This document shows, in pieces, positions 1-5,418 of a DNA stretch of 8,424 bases. The stretch lies in contig JAURHL010000079.1 in NCBI GenBank assembly GCA_030833305.1, positions 1-8,424 of the forward strand. Reading direction: 5' to 3'. The notes under the pieces were generated by a model. It saw nothing but the letters and a program-made list of their open reading frames with translations. It did no database searches and had not been told where the DNA came from. Position numbers and translations under genes: made by a program. Positions within the stretch are counted from its first letter, which is position 1. Every line of letters begins with the position of its first letter. This stretch comes from Acidimicrobiales bacterium (lineage in GTDB: Bacteria; Actinomycetota; Acidimicrobiia; Acidimicrobiales; Ilumatobacteraceae).

Positions 1-92
1 ACGTTCACGACCAGCATCACCTTGGCGGGGATGTCGGCCAGCGTGGTGGGTCGACCGGACAACGTGTTGACGGGTTGCTGCAGAATGCTCAT
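1..92 (-). CDS. Glutathione peroxidase, N-terminal fragment (runs off window)
   Basis: Reading the minus strand from the ATG at 92 gives 30 complete codons before the window ends. The peptide starts MSILQQPVNTLSGRPTTL and continues with ADIPAKVMLVVNV. This matches the start of bacterial glutathione peroxidases: a short strand, a [D/S]G-x-P-T-T-L segment, then a K-V-x-L-V-V-N-V strand that in the family leads into the catalytic Cys/Sec motif. That catalytic residue lies outside the window, so whether it is Cys or Sec cannot be seen. The family is cytoplasmic and reduces hydroperoxides using thioredoxin or glutathione. No clear Shine-Dalgarno precedes the ATG, and an in-frame GTG 12 nt upstream-plus is possible but would add residues not usual in the family. 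The gene lies 66 bp downstream of tRNA-Pro on the same strand and could be read through from it. The fold call is fairly secure; the exact subfamily is not. Confidence 0.72.
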   Translation of the reverse strand, partial: MSILQQPVNTLSGRPTTLADIPAKVMLVVN

Positions 93-158
93 GCCCAAGC
101 CTGACACATCCGTACGCCTCGTCGGAACGCGATGAACCCGAGACGGCGCTCGACGAAT

Positions 159-233
159 TGGTCGGGGAGGGGAGATTTGAACTCCCGACCGCCTGCACCC
201 AAAGCAGGAACGCTACCACTGCGCCACTCCCCG
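159..233 (-). tRNA. tRNA-Pro (anticodon UGG), CCA encoded
   Basis: The minus strand folds into a full cloverleaf of 75 nt. The acceptor stem is CGGGGAG paired perfectly with CTCCCCG, followed by discriminator A and an encoded CCA. The D stem is GCGC/GCGT with loop AGTGGTA. The anticodon stem CCTGC/GCAGG closes the 7-nt loop TTTGGGT, giving anticodon TGG followed by G37. The variable loop is CGGTC, and the T stem GGGAG/CTCCC encloses TTCAAAT. A C1-G72 pair, UGG and G37 are typical of proline tRNAs, which read CCA and, by wobble, other CCN codons. No intron or mismatch is seen. The encoded CCA means end-addition is not required, though it may serve for repair. Confidence 0.96.
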
Positions 234-244
234 GTCGGAGGACA

Positions 245-250
245 AGCCTA
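245..250 (-). promoter_or_regulatory. Possible -10 box of tRNA-Pro
   Basis: On the minus strand TAGGCT lies 11 nt upstream of the mature tRNA 5' end, fitting the actinobacterial TAnnnT -10 pattern and a leader of about 4-5 nt. No convincing -35 hexamer is found 16-19 nt further upstream, so this rests on one short match. Confidence 0.35.
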
Positions 251-306
251 GCGAGGTCGGCCCGCGAGCGCTTCGCGACATCCGGCATGCGCGAGCAACG
301 CGGACG

Positions 307-312
307 TACGAT
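307..312 (+). promoter_or_regulatory. Possible -10 box of the hybrid kinase operon
   Basis: TACGAT matches TATAAT at four of six positions (TAnnAT). It lies 17 nt before the TTG start at 330, so transcription would begin about 10 nt upstream of the start codon. No good -35 is seen. It would be divergent from the tRNA-Pro promoter within the 96-bp gap. Confidence 0.35.
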
Positions 313-329
313 TTGGCATCGCCACAGCC

Positions 330-3137
330 TTGGACTCCGACGCGGTCGACGAAACCGGGACGACCGAAGCCTTTCAACGCGTCTCTCGGACGCGAGTCGC
401 CACTCTTCTCGCGTGGATCATCCTCGCGGCGGGCGCGGGTCTCACGGCGTCGCTCGGGTTCGACGTTCGCCTCGCCCTGGCGGTGGTAATCGTGGCGCGG
501 GCCGTGCACGGCGTCCCCGCTGGTGTCGCCGCTTTGACGTCGGCGGGCGTCGTCACTTTCGTCGCGCGCGGCTTCGTCTCGTCGGCGGAACCTCACCTGG
601 CCCCGGCGGTGTTGGCATCGCTCTTCCTCGTGGTCGAGGCCGTGGCGCTGTCGCATGTGGTGTTGGTGCTCACGAATCGAGTCAGTCGACGCACGAATCC
701 GATTCGTCGATTCGCGGTTGTCGCGGTGGCGATGGTCGCGACATCTCTCGTATTGGCGGCGTTCGAATCAGTGGTGGCCAATGTCGCGATCGACGAATCG
801 GTGGCGTCGTTCTGGGAGCGAGGAGCGGCCGTGACTGCCGGATCGCTGCTCGGCCTGTGCGCGACAGTCCTCGTGCATGGCCGTCGGTTCCGCCACCACG
901 GTCTGTCGTTCGACGAGTTGACCGCCCCGTTCGCGGCGCTCATGATCGTGGTGTTGGCTCTGCAAGCCACCGGTGAGATCTGGCGTTCCGCCGACGCAGA
1001 CCGTCTTCGGGACGCGGCGCGAACGACGATGACCGCCTTTATCGACGACGTGTCGGACGAAGTGAACGCTGCCATCGACGCGTTGGGCACCGACGACGAC
1101 ACGCTCGCGACGCGTCCGGCCGTGAGTGGAGTGTTGGTACGTTCGGAGACGGGCGACGACGAGTTGATCCTCGGCGACCAGCAGCTCTTCGAGGAACTGC
1201 TCACGGTCGTGTCCGAGGCAGAAGACACGGCTCGAGGTGGCGAGAACCGTACCCGGTTGCGCGGTGACGGACTGATTTCTCTCGATCGCGGCACATTCCT
1301 GCTGTTCGAGACCCTTCGTGATTCGCCCGACTCGGAAGCCACCGCCACGTTCCTCCTCGCACTCGACGCGGATCGTCTGCTCGTCTCGGCGAGCGACTCA
1401 TTGGCCGGAGCGTTCGGCGACGTCGAGGTCTCCCTCGTGACATCCAGCGAGGAAGGTCGAGCGACGGGCACCATCGACGGCGCCGTCGTGGTGATGAACG
1501 CTGAACCGGCGGCCGGATTCGGAGTGGACGGCCAACAGGCCACACTCGTACTCATGTTCGAGGTCCTCCTCGGCGCGGCGGTGATCGCGGTCTTGTTGTT
1601 GGGGGCCTCGGCGCAGGTGCGGGTGGCGCTCGAACGACGTCGCCGCGAGTCGTTGCTCGAAGCAGCTCTCGACGCGACGCCTGGTTTGTCGGTGGTGTTC
1701 GACCAAGACATGACGGTGTTGGCGGGGAATCGGGTCGTTCGTGACGTCCACTCGGATCGGGTCCCGGGTATCCCGGTCATCGAGGTTCTCGGCTTCGGTC
1801 CCGAAACGGTGCGAGCCCGGATCGTCGGTGAACTGCTCGCCAAGGTTCTCGGCGGAGAGGGAGGGCACGCCGAGGTTTCCGGAGGCGAGGGTGACGAAAT
1901 GCGCATTCTCGAACTCGAGGCGTACCCGGTGTCGGTGCCCGGCGATGAACGCATCGGATTCCTGCAGGTCTCCGACGCCACCGAACGACGCAGCATGGCC
2001 ATGCGCACCGCCCAAGCGGAGCGCATGGAGTCTTTGGGCGCCTTGGCTGGCGGTTTGGCACACGACTTCAACAACCTTCTGTTCGTCACGCTCGGCAATT
2101 TGCAGTTGATGGCCATGAACGAGACCATCACCAAGGACGAGAAGTTGGCCAAATTCCTCTCGCGATCGATGGCGGCGGTCGAGCGCGGAGCCGAGATCAC
2201 GAAGTCATTGCTGGCGGTGGCGCGCAGTCAACCGCTCGAGGAGACCGCGGTGTCACTCGCCGACCTGATCAAGGGATTGCTCCCGTTGGTGAAGCAGGCC
2301 GTGGGCGCTGGGCGCACGGTGGAAGTCGACATCCCCGATCCGAATCTGCACCTCATGGTCGATGCCGGCCGACTGCAGAGTTGCATTCTAAATCTGGCGT
2401 TCAATTCTCGTGACGCGATGGGGCCAAACGGCCGCGTGCGTATCGCGGCGCGTCGCCGCGAGGACATGATCGAGTTGTCGGTGTCCGACGACGGATCCGG
2501 TATGCCGGCCGATGTGGTGGCGAGGGCGTTCGAGCCTTTCTTCACGACGAAAAAAGCCGGCAGCGGCACGGGTCTCGGCCTGGCCACCGTGTACGCCTTC
2601 GCCCAACAGAGCGGTGGCACGGCGACCCTGGAGAGTCGACCCGGAACGGGGACCACCGTCACACTCGTTCTTCCGTTGCATGTTCCGGGTGCCGTGTCCG
2701 CGCGACACGCGTCGACTCGCCGCGCGGGTCGACGCGTGGTGGTGGCCGACGACGAGCAGGCCTTGGCCGAGATGGTCGCGGCGTGGTTGATGGACGTCGG
2801 AGTCGACGCCCGTTTCGCTTTGTCTCCCCGCGAGGCTCTCGAACTGATCTCGGAGTTTCGTCCCGACGTATTGGTGTCCGACGCCAACTTCGGCCTCGAG
2901 CAAGACGGGCTCGATCTCGCTCGTCTGGCGACGGCCGATCAACCCGATCTTGCCGTGATCTTCATGACGGGTTATTCGTCGAGCATGAAGCAGTTGCAAG
3001 AGTTGGGTGAGCGGACGCTCGCCAAGCCCTTCTCTCGGGAGGATCTCTACGCGGCGGTGCTACCGCTCGTGGCTGACGATGGGATCGGAATGAACTCCGT
3101 GCAGGATGTATCCGAGGGAGGTGGGCAACATGGCTGA
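330..3137 (+). CDS. Membrane-bound hybrid sensor histidine kinase (7-8 TM, PAS-like, HisKA-HATPase-REC)
   Basis: This 935-residue protein senses a signal at the membrane and autophosphorylates. Hydrophobic spans lie near residues 24-43, 46-62, 64-82, 91-116, 127-151, 166-183 and 197-214. A soluble, probably extracytoplasmic region of about 190 residues (215-403) follows, then a span at 404-424. The layout recalls MASE1/CHASE-type sensors, but I cannot name the domain. Residues about 440-555 look PAS-like. The kinase core has the H box GGLAHDFNN (H578), N box with N692, G1 DDGSGM (720-725), F box EPFFTTK and G2 GSGTGLGL (744-751). A receiver follows with D807/D808, phospho-acceptor D851, T880 and K899. 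No HPt domain is present. The TTG at 330 is the only usual start between the in-frame stop at 249 and the first span; no clear ribosome site precedes it. The receiver-EAL gene overlaps its end by 8 bp and is the likely partner. The ligand is unknown. Confidence 0.93.
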   Translation: MDSDAVDETGTTEAFQRVSRTRVATLLAWIILAAGAGLTASLGFDVRLALAVVIVARAVHGVPAGVAALTSAGVVTFVARGFVSSAEPHLAPAVLASLFLVVEAVALSHVVLVLTNRVSRRTNPIRRFAVVAVAMVATSLVLAAFESVVANVAIDESVASFWERGAAVTAGSLLGLCATVLVHGRRFRHHGLSFDELTAPFAALMIVVLALQATGEIWRSADADRLRDAARTTMTAFIDDVSDEVNAAIDALGTDDDTLATRPAVSGVLVRSETGDDELILGDQQLFEELLTVVSEAEDTARGGENRTRLRGDGLISLDRGTFLLFETLRDSPDSEATATFLLALDADRLLVSASDSLAGAFGDVEVSLVTSSEEGRATGTIDGAVVVMNAEPAAGFGVDGQQATLVLMFEVLLGAAVIAVLLLGASAQVRVALERRRRESLLEAALDATPGLSVVFDQDMTVLAGNRVVRDVHSDRVPGIPVIEVLGFGPETVRARIVGELLAKVLGGEGGHAEVSGGEGDEMRILELEAYPVSVPGDERIGFLQVSDATERRSMAMRTAQAERMESLGALAGGLAHDFNNLLFVTLGNLQLMAMNETITKDEKLAKFLSRSMAAVERGAEITKSLLAVARSQPLEETAVSLADLIKGLLPLVKQAVGAGRTVEVDIPDPNLHLMVDAGRLQSCILNLAFNSRDAMGPNGRVRIAARRREDMIELSVSDDGSGMPADVVARAFEPFFTTKKAGSGTGLGLATVYAFAQQSGGTATLESRPGTGTTVTLVLPLHVPGAVSARHASTRRAGRRVVVADDEQALAEMVAAWLMDVGVDARFALSPREALELISEFRPDVLVSDANFGLEQDGLDLARLATADQPDLAVIFMTGYSSSMKQLQELGERTLAKPFSREDLYAAVLPLVADDGIGMNSVQDVSEGGGQHG
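2706..2738 (+). repeat. Long hairpin in the kinase-receiver linker
   Basis: The arm CACGCGTCGAC (2706-2716) is the exact reverse complement of GTCGACGCGTG (2728-2738). A T-G wobble (2717/2727) and three further C-G pairs (2718-2720 with 2724-2726) extend the stem to 15 pairs around the 3-nt loop CGC. It encodes residues H793 to V803, the basic linker between HATPase and receiver. No T-tract follows, so it is not an ordinary terminator. Its function is unknown. Confidence 0.85.
3116..3121 (+). promoter_or_regulatory. Ribosome binding site deciding the start of the receiver-EAL gene
   Basis: GGGAGG lies inside the end of the kinase gene, 8 nt before the ATG at 3130. The other in-frame ATG at 3106 lies before this site and has no such sequence, so 3130 is preferred. 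Because the site is within translated kinase codons, expression is probably coupled to kinase translation. Confidence 0.8.
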
Positions 3138-4317
3138 CGCCGCACGAGTGCTGGTGATCGACGACGAGGTGGCCATTTGTGAACTCATCGAGGCGGTCGC
3201 GGAGTCCGCTGGTTTCAGCGCCCATTCGGCCAGCACGCCCGCCGACATCGAGCGGGCGGTCGAGGGACGCTTCGATCTCGTCGTCCTCGACCTGTCGCTT
3301 GGGGAGGTGGACGGGATCGAAGTGATGAGCCGACTCGGGGCGCGGCACCGCGGAATGCCGGTCATCCTCGTGAGCGGAGCGGATCAATCGTTGCTCGACA
3401 CCGCTGGGCGCATCGCCGAGATGCACAAGTTGCGGGTCATCGGAACATTCGCGAAACCGTTTTCATTGGACGTTCTCCGCACCGCGATGCTGGAATGGTC
3501 GCAAGTATCGGATCAGGCGCACGATCCCACCGGTCCCCGAGTCGTCGTCGGGCCCGATGAACTGCTCGATTCCGAGTTCCTTCATCTCGTCTACCAACCG
3601 AAAGTGTCGACTGTCTCGGGCGAGGTCACCGGCGTCGAGGCCCTGGTCCGCTGGCGCCATCCGACACACGGCGACGTGTCGCCCTCGGTCTTCGTCGCGT
3701 TGATCGAGGAGGCCGGACGAACGTCGGAGTTGCTCGACTCGGTGATGGCGATGGCATCGCGAGATCGACTGCGCTATCGAGCCCTGAAATCCATGCCCGA
3801 TGTCAGCGTCAACATCTCCGTTCTGGATCTGGACGACGAGGAACTGCCGCGACGTGCTCAACGGATGCTCACCGAGGCGGCTCCGGCCGACGCATGGACC
3901 TTCGAGGTGACCGAAACCGCCCCGTTCACCGATGCCGCGCCGGCGCTGTCGATTCTGACGCGTCTGCGCTTGGCCGGTTTCCGTTTGGCCGTGGACGACT
4001 TCGGAACGGGCACCAGCAACTACGAACGGGTGCTCGCGGCCCCGTTCACCGAACTGAAGATCGACCGAGCGATGGTCGGTCGACTCGACATCCACGCATC
4101 CGAGCCCGACCCCATGGTGAGGTCGGGGGTGGAGGTCGGACACTCGCTCGGCTTGCACGTGGTGGCCGAAGGAGTCGAGACGCCCGATCAGTTCCGCATG
4201 GTTCGCGACATCGGATGCGACGCGGCTCAGGGCTACCTGATTTCCCCTCCGGTGGCCCCCGTGCAGATCGACGCGGCACTCGACGAGTGGCGTCGCAAAT
4301 TCGAGTTTCTCGGGTGA
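3130..4317 (+). CDS. Response regulator with EAL cyclic-di-GMP phosphodiesterase domain (REC-EAL)
   Basis: This 395-residue cytoplasmic protein joins an N-terminal receiver (about 5-122) to an EAL domain (about 143-388). Receiver residues are D11/D12, phospho-acceptor D54, S82 and K109. The EAL domain keeps the motifs known for metal and substrate binding and catalysis: EALVRW (E170), NIS (N228), EVTE (E259), DDFGTG (D289/D290), LKID (K310), AEGVET (E347) and QGY (Q367). It is therefore predicted to hydrolyse cyclic-di-GMP to pGpG, lowering the second messenger, and is unlikely to be a degenerate EAL. No GGDEF domain is present. It starts 8 bp inside the kinase gene with a strong ribosome site, so the kinase very probably controls it by phosphorylating D54. 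The physiological output (for example motility, adhesion or development) cannot be read from the window. Confidence 0.95.
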   Translation: MADAARVLVIDDEVAICELIEAVAESAGFSAHSASTPADIERAVEGRFDLVVLDLSLGEVDGIEVMSRLGARHRGMPVILVSGADQSLLDTAGRIAEMHKLRVIGTFAKPFSLDVLRTAMLEWSQVSDQAHDPTGPRVVVGPDELLDSEFLHLVYQPKVSTVSGEVTGVEALVRWRHPTHGDVSPSVFVALIEEAGRTSELLDSVMAMASRDRLRYRALKSMPDVSVNISVLDLDDEELPRRAQRMLTEAAPADAWTFEVTETAPFTDAAPALSILTRLRLAGFRLAVDDFGTGTSNYERVLAAPFTELKIDRAMVGRLDIHASEPDPMVRSGVEVGHSLGLHVVAEGVETPDQFRMVRDIGCDAAQGYLISPPVAPVQIDAALDEWRRKFEFLG

Positions 4318-4334
4318 GGCGGAACGTAGCCGCC
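4318..4334. other. Short hairpin between convergent genes, possible weak terminator
   Basis: GGCGG (4318-4322) pairs with CCGCC (4330-4334) around a 7-nt loop in the 31-bp gap between the receiver-EAL stop and the TetR stop. The stem is only 5 bp and neither strand has a following T-tract, so termination in either direction is only a possibility. Confidence 0.25.
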
Positions 4335-4348
4335 GCGCAGGAATCTTG

Positions 4349-4954
4349 TCAGATCAGTGCGAGACGCAGCGCGACCATCAAGGTCTCGCGAACGCGGTTG
4401 CGTGACAAGCCCACGTTCGAGCGCAGATACTCGATGTTCTCGATGCTCAACGTGTAGTCGACGATTCGTGCGGCGGCATCGGGTTGGACATGGGCCGCGA
4501 TCTCGGGCGCGAACTGTTCGACGGCCTGAGCGCGCAGAATCGTGCGGCGTTGGTTCATCGCGGTGGCCACGGTGGCCGACCGGGCCGACAGGACCGCCGA
4601 GGCTCTACCGACACCGATGGTCTTGTCGAAGAGGCGCAGGCGGTGATCGATCATGTTTTCGAGACGTTGCTCGAAATCACCGGTGCCGTCGAGGCCCTCG
4701 TAAAACTGATGGACCCGTTCCCATTGGATGACGATGGCGCTGGCGGCCAGATCTTCCATGTCGTCGAAATAACGGAACACCGAACGCTCCGAGACGCCGG
4801 CGATCTCGGCGATGCGGGCGGCCGAGGGCTGGATCTCGCCGGCCTCGTACAGATGAAGGAGAGCTTGCACGACCGCCGCTTTGTTGCGGGCTCCACGTTC
4901 GCGACGACCGTCGAGGGAAGTGGCTACTTGTTGGGGCTGGGCGCTGGGGGGCAC
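4349..4954 (-). CDS. TetR/AcrR-family transcriptional regulator
   Basis: This 201-residue protein has the usual TetR length and layout. The N-terminal DNA-binding domain covers residues about 17-72, with the helix-turn-helix ARIAEIAGVSERSVFRYF (46-63) and the following F-D-D-M-E-D-L segment, a family hallmark. The rest is a helical, poorly conserved ligand and dimer domain (about 80-200), so the inducer cannot be guessed. Such proteins usually repress their own or neighbouring genes. It converges on the receiver-EAL gene and lies 137 bp downstream of the small KOW-like gene on the same strand. The start is a GTG at 4954 with no Shine-Dalgarno; a TACACT box 7 nt upstream suggests a leaderless message. 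No inverted repeat resembling an operator was recognised near the start, so its targets are open. Confidence 0.9.
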   Translation of the reverse strand: MPPSAQPQQVATSLDGRRERGARNKAAVVQALLHLYEAGEIQPSAARIAEIAGVSERSVFRYFDDMEDLAASAIVIQWERVHQFYEGLDGTGDFEQRLENMIDHRLRLFDKTIGVGRASAVLSARSATVATAMNQRRTILRAQAVEQFAPEIAAHVQPDAAARIVDYTLSIENIEYLRSNVGLSRNRVRETLMVALRLALI

Positions 4955-4961
4955 GGGCGAG

Positions 4962-4967
4962 AGTGTA
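4962..4967 (-). promoter_or_regulatory. -10 box for a leaderless TetR transcript
   Basis: On the minus strand TACACT is followed by 7 nt and then the GTG start. That places the expected transcription start on or next to the start codon. No Shine-Dalgarno is present and no strong -35 is seen at 16-18 nt. Confidence 0.55.
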
Positions 4968-5091
4968 GAGGGCGAATCGCCGTCATCGCCGCGAGTGGCC
5001 GAACGAAAGCCGAAGGGAGATGCGATTCGGGCATGGCGGCGTCATGGAACGCCGAGTGGACGACCGAGAACGCGTTCTGGCCGAGATCGGC

Positions 5092-5358
5092 TCAACCGCG
5101 CTTGGCCTTCTTCGCCAATCGCTTGGCGGTACGACCGATCGGAGAGAGATGACGATGGTCGAGGTCGCCCAATTCGACACCGTTCGTGAACAGGACGCGG
5201 TATCGCTGCCAATTGAATCCGTTGGCGAGGATGACCTTGCCCTCCGTCCCGGCCGCCACGTCAGCCAAATCCACCGACGCCACCACCTTGTCACCCAGCC
5301 GGAGGTCGATCTGGTCGGAGTGCGGTTTGGCGAGGGCATGGGGCTTCCACGTGGGCAT
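5092..5358 (-). CDS. Small basic protein with KOW/SH3-like core, function unknown
   Basis: The ATG at 5358 opens an 88-residue frame. The core (about 18-75) reads as short strands: LRLGDKVVASVDL, then GTEGKVILANG, then RYRVLFTNGVELGDL. Alternating hydrophobic residues, the G-D-K-V and G-T-x-G-K-V turns and a closing N-G-V-E-L strand resemble KOW/SH3-like barrels that bind RNA, DNA or ribosomal partners. The tail GRTAKRLAKKAKRG (75-88) is strongly basic, supporting a nucleic-acid or ribosome contact. I recognise it only as a conserved actinobacterial type of hypothetical protein. It diverges from trigger factor with 60 bp between the starts. The open frame continues upstream, antisense to tig, but only this part looks like a protein. 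A CATGAT box 6 nt before the ATG and no Shine-Dalgarno suggest a leaderless start. Confidence 0.75.
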   Translation of the reverse strand: MPTWKPHALAKPHSDQIDLRLGDKVVASVDLADVAAGTEGKVILANGFNWQRYRVLFTNGVELGDLDHRHLSPIGRTAKRLAKKAKRG

Positions 5359-5364
5359 ACACCA

Positions 5365-5370
5365 ATCATG
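5365..5370 (-). promoter_or_regulatory. Possible -10 box of the small KOW-like gene
   Basis: On the minus strand CATGAT (four of six matches to TATAAT) ends 6 nt before the ATG at 5358, fitting a leaderless start. It abuts the 15-bp palindrome. The match is modest. Confidence 0.35.
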
Positions 5371-5384
5371 CCCCACCGTGGGGC
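5370..5384. promoter_or_regulatory. Perfect 15-bp palindrome between divergent promoters (candidate operator)
   Basis: GCCCCAC and GTGGGGC are exact inverted copies around a single central C. The site lies in the 60-bp region between the KOW-like gene and tig. It reaches the position expected for the tig -35 element and touches the predicted -10 of the divergent gene. An overlapping GGGGCCCC follows at 5380-5387. A bound regulator could affect both genes; none is identified. Confidence 0.5.
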
Positions 5385-5403
5385 CCCGATGCGACACCGC
5401 CGG

Positions 5404-5409
5404 TACACT
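5404..5409 (+). promoter_or_regulatory. -10 box of the tig(-clpP) transcript
   Basis: TACACT is followed by 9 nt and the GTG start at 5419. The message would have a leader of at most about 3 nt, consistent with the missing Shine-Dalgarno. The same hexamer precedes the TetR gene. No recognisable -35 is found. Confidence 0.55.
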
Positions 5410-5418
5410 CGGCTCCCT

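Noticed and set aside
93..158. Possible terminator between tRNA-Pro and the glutathione peroxidase gene
   Set aside because: Only weak 4-6 bp complementarities (for example CGAG/CTCG) and no T-tract were found.
693..707. 15-bp perfect palindrome ACGAATC-C-GATTCGT inside the kinase gene
   Set aside because: It lies in an ordinary loop between predicted spans, and CGAATC/GATTCG words recur nearby as codon-driven sequence. Alone it is not enough for an operator claim.
158..976. 272-codon plus-strand frame crossing the tRNA and the kinase start
   Set aside because: It runs through the antisense of tRNA-Pro and is Arg/Gly-rich low-complexity without any motif.
593..2200. 535-codon minus-strand open frame opposite the kinase
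   Set aside because: Its Ser/Arg/Thr-rich composition is that of a GC-rich shadow frame, and the plus strand encodes clear membrane spans and kinase motifs there.
3106..3129. Earlier in-frame ATG for the receiver-EAL protein
   Set aside because: It would add eight residues before a normal receiver start, and the strong ribosome site lies after it and before the ATG at 3130.
4484..5152. 222-codon plus-strand frame opposite the TetR gene
   Set aside because: The minus strand has a complete TetR helix-turn-helix; this frame is its shadow.
5389..5418. Earlier in-frame ATG for trigger factor
   Set aside because: It adds ten basic residues not found in the family and lies upstream of the TACACT box; GTG 5419 matches the family start.
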